DNA from: Rhodospirillaceae bacterium
Lineage (GTDB): Bacteria; Pseudomonadota; Alphaproteobacteria; CACIAM-22H2
Assembly: GCA_009694125.1 (NCBI GenBank)
Contig: SHVT01000013.1
Span: 1-33,503, forward strand
Reading direction: 5' to 3'
Length of the DNA stretch: 33,503 nt
How positions within the stretch are numbered: position 1 is the first letter of the stretch; the number at the start of each line of letters is the position of its first letter. The position numbers were made by a program, and so were the translations under genes. The notes beneath the pieces were generated by a model. That model made no database searches, was not told the origin of the DNA, and was given only the letters and a program-made list of their open reading frames with translations. Below, in pieces: positions 20,242 to 30,492 of this stretch.

Positions 20242-20466
20242 TCCCTTAATTCCCTGGCCCTTCGGCCAGCTTGGCGTGGAGCGGCTGGGCGCTCAAGAAA
20301 GCGCAGATTAGAAAATGGCGTGAGATCGGGGCCAAGACAACCCCAAAGACCGCGGGCGCCCAAGGTCGATGTGCTGCCGGAGCCGCCCGGCCCTCGCTGC
20401 CGGGCTCGGCGCCAACGGCATGACAGCCAGCGTTCGAGGCGACGTTTTGGATTTGGCATCGCTCTC

Positions 20467-20494
20467 TTGCAAAGCTAGGCGCATTCCGTATTAT
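20467..20494 (+). promoter_or_regulatory. Sigma70-like promoter of tRNA-Gly
   Basis: TTGCAA (20467-20472), a 16-base spacer and TATTAT (20489-20494) give a transcript start about 18 bases before the mature tRNA 5' end. Confidence 0.6.
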
Positions 20495-20518
20495 CCACGC
20501 CTTGCCGAACGCGGCCAT

Positions 20519-20593
20519 GCGGGAGTAGCTCAGGGGTAGAGCATCACGTTGCCAACGTGAGGGTCGAGGGTTCAAATCCCTTCTCCCGCTCCA
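20519..20593 (+). tRNA. tRNA-Gly(GCC)
   Basis: A complete cloverleaf: acceptor GCGGGAG (20519-20525) pairs with CTCCCGC (20583-20589); the D-arm contains AGCTCAGGGGTAGAGC; the anticodon stem TCACG/CGTGA encloses loop TTGCCAA with anticodon GCC; the T-arm contains GGTTCAAATCC. The discriminator is T at 20590, and CCA is encoded (20591-20593). Confidence 0.97.
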
Positions 20594-20778
20594 GTTCGGC
20601 AGGATCTGATCCGTCTCACCGCGCTCACCATCGCCTTCAGCAGCCTACGACAGCGCGCCGATCCTGGCCGATCGAGGATCGGCGGGCCCATCGGACCTCG
20701 CGCCGCCGTCGGCTTTGCACCGGCCAGGGGATGCGGTAGCTTGCTGTTATCGAATAAAAAAATACGAATAGTGGAACG

Positions 20779-23700
20779 ATGCCGGCGCGCGCGGATAGGG
20801 ACAAGTCCAAGTTAATCGACAAGATCGTGGCGCTTGCCCGTGGCAAGGTCGAGCGCGGCAAGGCCGACGAGACCGAGGCCTTCACCCGTGTCTATTACGC
20901 CAACGTCCCGCCCGACGACATTGCCGAGGCAACCCCGGAGAATCTGTGCGGCGCCGCCCTCGCCCTTTTGTCGTTCGGCCGGTCGCGGGTTAGCGGAGCC
21001 GCCAAGGTGCGCGCCTATAATCCGCGATTCGAGGAACACGGCTGGTCATCCCCCCACACGGTCATCGAAGCTGTTACCGACGACATGCCGTTCCTGGTCG
21101 ATTCGCTGACCGGCGAGTTGAACCGGATGGACCTGACCGTTCATCTTGTCGTGCACCCCGCCGTCCATGTTCGCCGCGACGCTAACGGCGCGACCGAGGA
21201 TCTCGGGTCCAAGGCGGCGAACGCGCGCGCGGAATCCTTCATCCACGCAGAAGTCGACGAACAGGCCGATCCGGACATGATCGAGACGATCCGGGCCGGG
21301 ATCGAAAGAGTGCTTTCCGATGTCAGGCTTGCCGTGACCGATTGGCGGGCGATGCGCGCCAAGGCCGCCGACATCCTGGCCAAGATCGACGGCGTGCCGT
21401 TGCCCAAGGATGAAATCGGCGCCGCCGGCACCTTTCTCGAATGGCTCGATGCCAACAATTTTACTTATCTCGGTTATCGCGACTACACGCTCGACGGCAT
21501 TGACTCCGACGCGCGTTTCAAGGTCGTGGAAGGCTCCGGCCTGGGGGTTCTGCGCGATCCGGCGGTCTCGGTCTATGACGATGCCAACGAGGCGGCGACG
21601 CTGCCACCGGAAGTCCACGATTTCCTGAAGCAACCCAAGCTGCTGCGCATCGCCAAGACCGACCGCCGTTCGACGATCCATCGGCGCAGCCTGATGGATG
21701 TCATCGCCGTGAAGTCATTCGACGCCAAAGGCGGGGTCGCCGGCGAGCGCATGATTCTCGGCTTGTTTACCTCCGCGGCCTATAGCCAGAGCCCCCGCGA
21801 CATTCCCCTCTTGCGCGAAAAGCTGGAGGCCGTGATGCGCCGTTCCGGCTTCACGCCGGGCAGCCATGACGGCAAGGCGCTGCTCCACATCCTTGAGACC
21901 TTTCCCCGCGACGAGCTCTTCCAAATCGGCGAGGACGACCTGTTCGGCGTTGCGCTCGGCATCCTTCATCTCCAGGAGCGGCAACGTACCGCCCTCTTCG
22001 TCCGCCGCGACCCCTTCGAACGGTTCCTCTCATGCCTGGTCTTCTGCCCCCGGGACCGCTACACCACCGAGCTGCGGCGCCGCTTTGAAACCATCCTCGA
22101 TGCCGCTTTCAACGGCCGGGTGACGGCATTCCAGCCGTTCCTGTCCGAGGAATCGGCCTCGCACGCATCCATTTCATACTGCGCACAAAACCCGGAGCCA
22201 TTCCCGACTACCGCATCGAGGATATCGAAGCCCGTCTGGTCGAGGCCGGCAGAAGCTGGGCCGATTCGCTGAAGGACGCCCTGGTGGCATCAAAGGGCGA
22301 ACGCGGCGGACTCGCCTTGTTCCGGCGTTATGGCGATGCCTTCTCCACGGCCTATCGCGACAGTTTCACGGTTGCGGCCGCAATCCACGACATTGACCGA
22401 GTGGAAGAGGCACGTGCGCAAGGCGGCCTCGCGATGAGCCTCTACCGCCCGGTCGAGGCGGCCGAACACGCGCTGCGTTTCAAGATATTTCACAGCCACG
22501 GCGCCGTGCACCTATCGGACATCCTGCCGATGTTGGAGCATATGGGCCTGCGCGTCGTGGAGGAAACACCCTATCCGGTGACGCCGCAAGGCGCGACCGC
22601 GCCGGTGTGGATGCACGATTTCAGTCTCTTGTCCCGGACCGGCGCCGGAATCGACATCGGTGCGGCGAAAGCCGACTTCCAGGAGGCGTTTGCCCGAATT
22701 TGGTCCGGTGAACTGGAGGACGATGGCTTCAACCGCCTGGTGCTGCTGGCCCGCATCAATTGGCGCGAAGTCACGATCCTCCGCGCCTATTGCAAATATC
22801 TGCGGCAGGCCGGCATCGCCTTCAGCCAGACCTATATGGAAGACACGCTGGCCAACAATCCGGATCTGGCGCGCCTTCTCGTCGAGATTTTCCGCGCGCG
22901 CTTCACGCCCGGCAAAGAAACGCCCCAACGCCTCGGCGCCGCCGAAATGGAAGCCGAGTTCCTGAAGAAGCTCGATGCGGTGAGCAATCTCGACGAAGAT
23001 CGTATCCTCAGGCGATTTCTCAATGTCCTGCAGGCGACGCTGCGCACGAACTTTTTTCAAACGACCGCGAACGGGCCAAAACCTTACCTGTCATTCAAGC
23101 TCGACAGCCTAGCCGTCGACGAGCTGCCTCTGCCGCGGCCGCGATACGAAATCTTCGTCTATTCGCCGCGCGTCGAGGCGATCCACCTGCGCGGCGGCAA
23201 GGTGGCGCGCGGCGGCATCCGCTGGTCCGATCGGCGCGAGGATTTTCGCACCGAAGTCCTGGGCCTGATGAAGGCCCAGATGGTGAAGAACGCGGTCATC
23301 GTTCCGCTGGGCTCCAAAGGTGGATTCGTGGTCAAACGTCCGCCGACGGAAGGCGGGCGAGACGCTCTCCAGGCCGAGGTCGTGGAGTGTTACAAGACAT
23401 TGATACGCGGGCTTCTGGACATCACCGACAACCTAAAGGGCGACAAGGTCGTGCCGACCGCCGATGTCGTTCGCCGCGACGACGACGACACCTATCTGGT
23501 CGTCGCCGCCGATAAAGGAACCGCCACATTTTCCGACATCGCCAACGGCGTTTCGCGCGAATACGGATTCTGGCTCGACGACGCCTTCGCCTCCGGCGGC
23601 TCCGCCGGTTACGATCACAAGAAAATGGGCATCACCGCACGCGGCGCGTGGGAATCGGTGAAGCGCCATTTCCGCGAACTTGGCATCGATGTGCAATCGA

Positions 23701-25610
23701 CCGCCTTCACCGTGGCCGGCGTGGGCGACATGTCCGGGGACGTCTTCGGCAACGGCATGTTGCGGTCGAACCATATCAAGCTGGTCGCCGCGTTCGACCA
23801 TCGCCACATTTTCATCGATCCCGATCCCGACCCCACCGCGAGCCTCAAGGAACGCGACCGCCTGTTCAAACTGCCGCGTTCGTCCTGGGCGGATTACGAC
23901 AAGGCCGTCCTGTCGCCCGGTGGCTCGATCATCGACCGCAAGGCGAAGTCGGTGGCCGTGACGCCGGTGGTGGCGAAGCTCCTCGACATCAAGGCCGAAA
24001 CGATAACCCCGGCGGCGCTCATGCAGGCAATCCTGCGCGCCAGAGTCGACCTCTTGTGGTTCGGCGGCATCGGGACATACGTCAAGGCCTCCACCGAGAG
24101 CGCCGCCGAAGCCGGCGATCGCGCCAATGACGCCATCCGCGTCAATGGCCGCGAGATTCGCGCCCGTGTCGTGGGCGAAGGCGCCAATCTCGGCGTGACC
24201 CAACGCGGTCGTATCGAATATGCGCGCGCAGGCGGGCGAATCAACACCGACGCGATCGACAATTCCGCAGGCGTCGATACCTCCGATCACGAAGTCAATA
24301 TCAAGATCCTCCTCGGCGAAGTCGTCGGCCGCGGCGATCTGACGCTTAAGCAGCGCAACGACTTGTTGACCTCGATGACCGATGACGTCGCCGCGTTGGT
24401 GTTGCGCGACAACTATCTACAGACACAGGCGATCAGCGTCGCCGAGGCGCAAGGCCATCGCTCGCTTGACCAGTACGCCCGCCTGATGCGCGCTCTCGAA
24501 CGCGCGGGCAAACTCAACCGGGCGATCGAATTCCTGCCCGATGACGAGGGTCTGGCCGAACGTCAGAACTCGGGAACTGGGCTGACTCGCCCGGAACTCG
24601 CGGTGTTGCTCGCTTATGGCAAGATGTCGCTCCACGACGAGCTGCTGCCCGCCGACCTCCCGGACGATGCGCTCCTGGTCGAGGACTTGCTGAGATATTT
24701 CCCCCAAGCGCTCAGGGCCAAACACCGCGACGCCGCCGAGCGGCACCGGCTGCGGCGCGAGATTATCGCCACGGTCGTCACCAATAGCATGGTCAACCGG
24801 GTTGGCCCCACCTTCGTCAACGAAATGCGCGAGCGAACCGGCCGGTCGGCGAGTGAGATCGCCCGCGCCTATGCGGTCACGCGCGATGTTTTCGAGCTTC
24901 GCAAGATTTGGACCGCCATCGAAGGCCTGGACAACAAGGTCCCGGCTAAGACCCAGACCGACATGTTGCTCGCCGTCAGCCGCCTGGTGGATCGAGCCAC
25001 GTCGTGGTTCCTGCGCAACGGCACCCATCCGATCGACATTGCCGCCTATGTCGCCGAATTCGGCCCTGGCGTCGCGGCCATCGCCCAAGCCTTGCCCAAG
25101 ATGCTGGCGGCCGAGCGGCGCGAGGCGCTCGCCCGCCGCACCGAAGCCTATGCCAGTGCCGGCGTGCCCCAGGATTTGGCGGAACGCGTGGCCGGGCTCC
25201 GCGATCTGCCCGCCAGCGGCACCATCGTCCGCCTGTCGCGCGGCGGCACGTTCGACGTCGAAACCGTGGGCCGCGTCCATTTTGGGGTCGGCGCCCGTCT
25301 GGGCATCGATTGGCTGCGCGGCGCGGCGCAGCGCCTGGACCCCGCCACGGCCTGGCAAAAACTCGCGGTCGGCGCCGTACTTGACGATCTCGTCGCGTTG
25401 CAAAGCGAGATCGCCAGAAAACTGCTCGCCGCGGTTGATGCCGCCGCTGCGGATAGAGCGAGCGCCGGCTTGGAGGCGTGGCTCGCACCCCGACGCACTG
25501 CGGTCGAACGATTCGAAGAAACGTTAAGCGAAATCAGGGCGGCGAACGCGGTCGACCTCGCCATGCTCACCGTCGCCACGCGCGAGCTGCGCGCGCTCGC
25601 GACGGTCTAA
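20779..25610 (+). CDS. gdhB: Large NAD-specific glutamate dehydrogenase, interrupted by one frameshift
   Basis: About 1,610 residues, the size of the large GdhB-type NAD-glutamate dehydrogenase that oxidises glutamate to 2-oxoglutarate and ammonium. The N-terminal regulatory part reads MPARADRDKSK onward; the catalytic core has VVPLGSKGGFVVKRP, GITARGAWESVKRHF, VAGVGDMSGDVFGNGML and VGEGANLGVTQRGRIEYA. The first frame runs to a stop at 22272, but similarity switches frames at about 22156: LSEES continues as LARIHFILRTKPGAIPDYR only after adding one base after GGC at 22155-22157. An extra C would restore a CCC run, so the break is in a homopolymer. Otherwise the gene is intact. A weak -35/-10 pair lies just before 20770. 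Confidence 0.92.
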
Positions 25611-25654
25611 CACCGCGCTCGACCCGAACGCCGAACCGGCCGCTTTAGGAAACA

Positions 25655-27787
25655 ATGAGGAAATTGGAGTCCGCGGATATTGCCGCCTGGATCGGGCAGG
25701 GTCCGCCGCCCATGCTTCTCCTTGGTGCCGGCGCCTCGACGCCAGCCATGCCCCTGGCCAATGAGATCAAACACGAAATCCTCGTCCAAGCCATGAAGGC
25801 CGCGACATCGATTTCTTCGGGGAGCCATGATCGCAAGCGGCTGGCCGACCTTGAGCAACGACTCGCCGAGCCGCACCTTACACTGGAGCTTCTGTGCGCC
25901 GCCTTGCGATACCGCCTGCGGCTGTCCGGCGAAGACATCGCGCGCCTGCTCCGTTCGGTCCTCGGGGGAATTCAGCCGAATGCGTTTTCGCGTGCGGTCG
26001 CGGCGCTGCGCAAGGCCGAGCGACTGGGCCCAATTCTGACGGCCAATGCCGACACGCTTCTCTACCGAGCCATCGTCGAAAGCGGGGCGCAATTCAGACT
26101 TGTGACGAAGAGTTCTTGCGCGACCGCGGCGGCGGGAGATCTTGCCGTCGAAATTAAGGACATCTGCGCCTTCCGCGGCACGCTGCTCTCGCCAGCGGAC
26201 GTTGCGGACGACAGTTTTCCATCCCAAACCTATGCGCCGCCGGCCGCCGTGGACATGCATGGCATGGCGCGCCCATTCTCGCCGCAAATGACGGCGTATC
26301 TGAAGGCCGCGTTCCATGCCTATCCACGGGTCCTGGTATTCGGCTATTCGGGCAACGACCACTACGACATGAACCTGCTGCTGCGGCGCGCGGTTCGAGA
26401 CCGCCCCAACGCTCTCGACGATTGGCTGTGCCTGTCCGCCGACGGCGATCGGGGCGCGCTCGCGGACCTGTTTGTCGACAAGCACGGGAGCATCCGGAGC
26501 ACAGCCTTTGGGCAGGCTTCGGCCAAGACATTTTGCACCGCGGCGGCTTCGCTGCTTGCACTGCCGGGCGGGCGGTACGACGACACACCGGCCAACGAAT
26601 TGGAGTGGACCGAGAGGGTCTCGGAATATTTCTCGCAGAGATTATCGGCGATTCAGCACCGACTCGACCTCTCGGAGTTGATCGACGACCTCGAAAAGCG
26701 ATTGCATTATGCCTGGGTAGTCGCGGAACGGTTCCAACTCGACAATTTCGGTTATGACCCGATTGAGATCCGTGCCTTCGGCGGCCTGGATCGGGGCGAG
26801 AGCGGGCGACCGCGGGGTTACGAAAACGTGGCCTATGGCGCGTTCGTCGAAGCCCAGGAGGAATTTTGGCGATTGCGCAACATTGCCGGACCGGCCGGGC
26901 CGGCATCGATCGATGCCGTCATCACCCGGTTCACGAAGATTCAGCGCGATATCGCTTTGGCTCTCAACCGGCCGCGTCGCGATATCGACCAGGCGATGCT
27001 CCTGGTCGGGCAGGCCATCTGCCAAAATCACATCGGCCTGGCTGAGATGCAACGGTTGCGCGCCGGCGTACGAGGCGACGACGCGACGAAAATTCGGGCC
27101 AAGGCCCGCACCCGCTTCCGCCGCGCCGTGGGCCTGGCCGAGCAAGCAAAGGCGCGGGCGATCAAAGTCGACGACGTGGTTTTCACCCAGGCCAGGGACG
27201 GTGCCGAGGGGATCGTCTGGCACATCGTGCCCGCCGATCTGTGGGAGCTGGCGGCCCGCGACAATTTATGCCGGACCCTTGAGCGCGACGATGCCATCGC
27301 CGGGCTTCGAGACGTGATCCTCGCCCGCCTGAGGCTTGTCAACGAGGACGATGCGGCCTATGCGGCCGGACATTATGTTCGGCTGTGTAGGCTCGGCCTC
27401 GATCTCGTCAAATATATCTACCAAGCGCAGGGTGAAACGCAGGCGCCCGCCGATGCCGCATCGATCGAAAGCGAAAATGACGGCGGCGAATTCATACGGA
27501 TCGGCGATTGGGCCATTGATGAAGTCATGGAAAATGCCGTCGACCGATATCGATTCATCGCCGGCGACAGGCATCCCTGGCTGTTGGCCTGGTTCGATGC
27601 GCGCCTGATCCGCGAGGCCGCGCGGCGAGCGACCGGCGCGGCCGAGGCCGTGGTCAAGGAGGCACAGACCTTCTTTCCCGCCGAGGCGGTCGCGCGGCAG
27701 CCGGAACTCGCCCTGGCCATGCGCCGATTCCAGCGGCGGACAGAGGAATGCCGAAAGGCAAACCTGATCGGCGGCCTTCGGAGTTGA
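25655..27787 (+). CDS. SIR2-like domain protein with unknown C-terminal region
   Basis: A 710-residue protein not matching a named gene. Residues about 18-265 look like a SIR2-type NAD-binding fold: LLLGAGAST (21-29), ILTANADTLLYR (127-138; usual form TTNYD, Asn131 the likely catalytic Asn), MHG (201-203; His202 in the usual catalytic HG) and VLVFGYSGNDHYD (226-238). The remainder (about 330-710) is Arg/Ala-rich, predicted helical, without recognised repeats or motifs. There is no signal peptide or membrane segment. Similar SIR2-plus-large-helical-domain layouts in DSR1/DSR2 and other antiphage systems destroy NAD. That is an analogy, not a shown homology. An AGGA sits 4 bases before the ATG. 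It lies 44 bases after gdhB and is followed by a hairpin. Confidence 0.7.
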   Translation: MRKLESADIAAWIGQGPPPMLLLGAGASTPAMPLANEIKHEILVQAMKAATSISSGSHDRKRLADLEQRLAEPHLTLELLCAALRYRLRLSGEDIARLLRSVLGGIQPNAFSRAVAALRKAERLGPILTANADTLLYRAIVESGAQFRLVTKSSCATAAAGDLAVEIKDICAFRGTLLSPADVADDSFPSQTYAPPAAVDMHGMARPFSPQMTAYLKAAFHAYPRVLVFGYSGNDHYDMNLLLRRAVRDRPNALDDWLCLSADGDRGALADLFVDKHGSIRSTAFGQASAKTFCTAAASLLALPGGRYDDTPANELEWTERVSEYFSQRLSAIQHRLDLSELIDDLEKRLHYAWVVAERFQLDNFGYDPIEIRAFGGLDRGESGRPRGYENVAYGAFVEAQEEFWRLRNIAGPAGPASIDAVITRFTKIQRDIALALNRPRRDIDQAMLLVGQAICQNHIGLAEMQRLRAGVRGDDATKIRAKARTRFRRAVGLAEQAKARAIKVDDVVFTQARDGAEGIVWHIVPADLWELAARDNLCRTLERDDAIAGLRDVILARLRLVNEDDAAYAAGHYVRLCRLGLDLVKYIYQAQGETQAPADAASIESENDGGEFIRIGDWAIDEVMENAVDRYRFIAGDRHPWLLAWFDARLIREAARRATGAAEAVVKEAQTFFPAEAVARQPELALAMRRFQRRTEECRKANLIGGLRS

Positions 27788-27801
27788 ATGCTCTCCCATA
27801 C

Positions 27802-27818
27802 GGGGGCGAAACGCCCCC
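27802..27818. terminator. Hairpin after the SIR2-like gene
   Basis: A perfect 7-bp GC stem (27802-27808 with 27812-27818) with an AAA loop lies 14 bases after the stop. No T-tract follows, so termination is uncertain. Confidence 0.4.
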
Positions 27819-27914
27819 AGCGCACGGGAATCAGTGATGGCGAAATCATCGGCGCCTCCACGGCAACGCCAAATGGATATATCATTCCCGCCTCCCATCC
27901 GGGGTAGGTGCCAA

Positions 27915-28649
27915 ATGCGGATCGCGGGCCTGTTGCTGCTTGTATCGATTCTCCTCCCGTTGCCGGGACGGGGCGCGGATGACCCATTGCTAGCGGAACG
28001 GATGGCGATGGTCGGAGACATCAAAAGGAGCGTGGCGCGGACCGAGCGCCTGACCGGCATTGGTGAGATCGATCCCCGCGTATTGACCGCCTTCGCCATC
28101 GTGCCGCGCCACATTTTCGTGCCGCCGCAGCTGGTCCCGCATGCTTATGCCGATACACCTCTGCCGCTCGGTTTCGGGCAGAATTTGACCCAACCCTTCG
28201 TGGCCGCGCTGATGACTCATCTGCTCGGCATCAATCGCGGCGACAGGGTCTTCGAGACAGGCACCGATACGGGTTATCACGCCGCCATCTTGATGGAGCT
28301 GGGTGCGCGCGTATTCAGCGTCGAAATCGTCGAACCCCTCCATGCGGTAGCCAGGCGGCTGGTCGAGATTCAAGGTTATGGGCGGATCACGCTCCGCCTG
28401 GGTGATGGCTATTACGGGTGGGCGGAACACGCCCCCTACGATGCGATGTTGATTAAGGAATCGGCGGCCTCGGTCCCGGCGGCGTTGTTACGCCAGTTGA
28501 AGCCGGGCGGGCGCATGGTCATCCCTCTGGGGCCCCCGGATGGCCCCCAATACCTGACCCTGATCCGGAAGGATCGCGAGGGCAATATCGAACAGGACGC
28601 GATCCTGCCGGTCAGCTTTGCGCCGTTTCAGGGCGGCGACCGCATCTGA
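27915..28649 (+). CDS. pcm: Protein-L-isoaspartate O-methyltransferase with signal peptide
   Basis: A 244-residue SAM-dependent methyltransferase. The family landmarks are MVGDIKRSV, FAIVPRHIFVPP, AYADTPLPLGFGQNLTQPFVAALMTHLL, motif I VFETGTDTGYHAAIL (usually EIGTGSGYQ) and the acidic VEIVEPL. It repairs isoaspartyl residues by methylation. Before the domain is a hydrophobic stretch MRIAGLLLLVSILLPLPGRGAD that looks like a cleavable signal peptide, suggesting export. That is odd because SAM is cytosolic. Motif I also departs from the usual form. A longer in-frame start at 27834 would keep the hydrophobic stretch further inside. The ATG at 27915 is preferred. Confidence 0.87.
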   Translation: MRIAGLLLLVSILLPLPGRGADDPLLAERMAMVGDIKRSVARTERLTGIGEIDPRVLTAFAIVPRHIFVPPQLVPHAYADTPLPLGFGQNLTQPFVAALMTHLLGINRGDRVFETGTDTGYHAAILMELGARVFSVEIVEPLHAVARRLVEIQGYGRITLRLGDGYYGWAEHAPYDAMLIKESAASVPAALLRQLKPGGRMVIPLGPPDGPQYLTLIRKDREGNIEQDAILPVSFAPFQGGDRI

Positions 28650-28662
28650 AGTTCCGCCGCGG

Positions 28663-29145
28663 TTAAGAGGCAGCTCGCGCCCGACGGCGAGACCAGGCAA
28701 GGGTAAAGGGCAATTTCAGCAACTGGTACAACGCGGGCGCGGCGAGGGCAGCCGCGGCGACATAAGCAAGGCTGACGACATCCAGCGGCAGGGAAGGCTC
28801 GAACTCCCGAAAAGCCGCCGATGCGATGCCGGGATCGACATGGCGAAGGAAAGCAAAAGGCCGCGCCAGGGGTGAGGCCTCGCGCAGCGCCGCCATCGCC
28901 GCCTCCAAATCCTCGACGCGCGAACGCACGAGGGCGGAGAGCCCTTCACGTGTGCCGGGATCGGCGGCCAAATACGCGGCCGAACTCGACAAACGTTGGA
29001 CCGCAAGGCGGGCCTCGTCCAGATGGCCGCCGAGTCTCTGCAAATAGTGCTGAACGAATGTCTGAAATTGCGAGGCCGAAAGCGCGGCCGCCACGCTCAA
29101 ACCCGCGGCAATCAGCCGATCGACGGCGCGAAGGAGAAAACCCAT
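28663..29145 (-). CDS. DUF2937 family protein
   Basis: A 160-residue protein. The N-terminus MGFLLRAVDRLIAAGLSVAAALSASQFQTFVQHYLQRLGGHLDEARL matches the DUF2937 pattern: a membrane segment followed by FvqqYlQRLgGhldE. A second hydrophobic segment lies near 121-145 (DVVSLAYVAAAALAAPALYQLL) with a basic C-terminus. It is probably an inner-membrane protein with two helices and a coiled-coil loop. Function unknown. It is adjacent to the unknown gene at 29176-29964 on the same strand, 30 bases downstream of it. Confidence 0.82.
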   Translation of the reverse strand: MGFLLRAVDRLIAAGLSVAAALSASQFQTFVQHYLQRLGGHLDEARLAVQRLSSSAAYLAADPGTREGLSALVRSRVEDLEAAMAALREASPLARPFAFLRHVDPGIASAAFREFEPSLPLDVVSLAYVAAAALAAPALYQLLKLPFTLAWSRRRARAAS

Positions 29146-29175
29146 GACGTCGATTCGGCGGCGGGCGAAAATCGC

Positions 29176-29964
29176 CTAGTTTTGGCCGGCGGGCTGGTAA
29201 TTGTCGACCAAGGCCTTGACCAGATCGAGATGAAGATCGGCCCCTTCCGGATCCATCGCTTCCTTCAAATATTCGACGAATTCGGGCGACAACAACAAAT
29301 CCTTCAGATGGAAGGCCACCCATTGAGCCTCGCGCACGATCTGCGCGTCGACCAACATAAGAATCAGAACGAGCGACCCCCGCCCGAGCATGGTTCGCAC
29401 GATGTCATGGTCGCCATGCGCCTCGAACAGGTGAAACAGGTCGTTGCACAACTCGCGCACCTTATCGACGTCGCTGCGCTTGCCGTGGTCGGTGATCAGG
29501 CAGATCGACGATTGCGCGACGCTGGCCGCGACATCGGCATCGGCGGGAAATTCCCGGCTGAGCGTCAGCAAATTCTTGTAGATCGCCGCGGCGGCGGCGA
29601 TGTCGTCTTTTTCGCCGAAATCGTAGACCAACACCGCGGCCGCGGCGGCAAGGGCGCGACGCAGATACCCACCCGGTGGTGTCGCCGCGGCCATCGCCGC
29701 CATATCGGTATGGAGCGATTTCACCAAATCCAGATCGCCGCGTTTATGCGCCGCGGTTGCCGTGAGCTGCTGCATCGGCGCCATCATTTCCGCGCGCGGC
29801 ATGCGGCCATTGCCACGTTCGACAAGTTGGCCCCATTCCGCGAGTTTGGCACGGAGGCCGGCGGCATCGTCGGAATCGCGCGGCAAAAGGCGATGAATGG
29901 CCGCGTCCGGGTCATCCTTCGCCAGATATCGGATCAAACCGATGAGATCGCTATCGACTGACAT
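29176..29964 (-). CDS. Hypothetical helical protein
   Basis: I do not recognise a family. The product is about 262 residues, mostly helical (RAEMMAPMQQLTATAAHKRGDLDLVKSL, YKNLLTLSREFPADADVAASVAQSSICL), with no signal peptide or transmembrane segment. The helical repeats with DPDAA, DLDLV and VRELCNDL have a TPR-like look but do not match the consensus. The ATG at 29964 lacks a good ribosome binding site; a TTG at 29985 in the same frame is possible. It lies just upstream of the DUF2937 gene on the same strand and may be co-transcribed. Confidence 0.65.
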   Translation of the reverse strand: MSVDSDLIGLIRYLAKDDPDAAIHRLLPRDSDDAAGLRAKLAEWGQLVERGNGRMPRAEMMAPMQQLTATAAHKRGDLDLVKSLHTDMAAMAAATPPGGYLRRALAAAAAVLVYDFGEKDDIAAAAAIYKNLLTLSREFPADADVAASVAQSSICLITDHGKRSDVDKVRELCNDLFHLFEAHGDHDIVRTMLGRGSLVLILMLVDAQIVREAQWVAFHLKDLLLSPEFVEYLKEAMDPEGADLHLDLVKALVDNYQPAGQN

Positions 29965-30145
29965 AACAACATCATCGGTCGGCAAATCGCCTTTGCCAAT
30001 GCCTTTTTTGCCCGGCGGCGTTCACGGACGGGGGATATTGAAATTCGCTCCGGAGCCAACCTATTTCCACGTCGCCTATGCCGCGATCGCGCCCTTGATG
30101 TGCGTCAAGGCGGATCCGCGCGTTGGATATCTAGTTGTTGGAAGA

Positions 30146-30400
30146 GGAATGGAGAGCGCTGGCTAGGGTGTCATCATAGACGCCGCCAAGGGCCAAGTGC
30201 TGACGGCCAATCATGTCGTCGATCGGGCAGACGAGGTCTGGGTGACCCTCCGCGACAATCGGCGACTGAAAGCCGAGACCGTCGGCAAGGATCGCGGCAC
30301 CGACATCGCCTTGCTTAGGATCCCGGTCGCGGCCAATGCGGGGCCGATCGCCCTGAATATTATCCGCGGCGAAACCCCCATGGTTGTCATCCTACGCTGA
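30146..30400 (+). pseudogene. DegP/DegQ (HtrA) protease relic with internal deletion
   Basis: The frame reads ...MESAG, a TAG stop (30164-30166), then GVIIDAAKGQVLTANHVVD (catalytic His region), LRDNRRLKAETVGKDRGTDIALLRI (catalytic Asp region), and directly PIALNIIRGETPMVVILR and a stop at 30398-30400. The last piece resembles the C-terminal end of the second PDZ domain of DegP/DegQ. The catalytic Ser region and almost all of both PDZ domains are missing, so about 330 residues have been lost. The TAG replaces what would normally be Ser in the GSGVIID motif. Upstream (29965-30145) I see no intact coding sequence. Confidence 0.75.
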
Positions 30401-30492
30401 GACCGCCGCGCCGCGCCTTTAGGTTGGGGTCGGCGTGCTTGCGTTTCGCGACAAGCGGAGGATGATCGCCGTGGCTCAATTCCATCCCGAAT

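Noticed and set aside
24417-25403. Minus-strand frame of 328 codons opposite the glutamate dehydrogenase
   Set aside because: Antisense to the conserved dehydrogenase with no recognisable motif.
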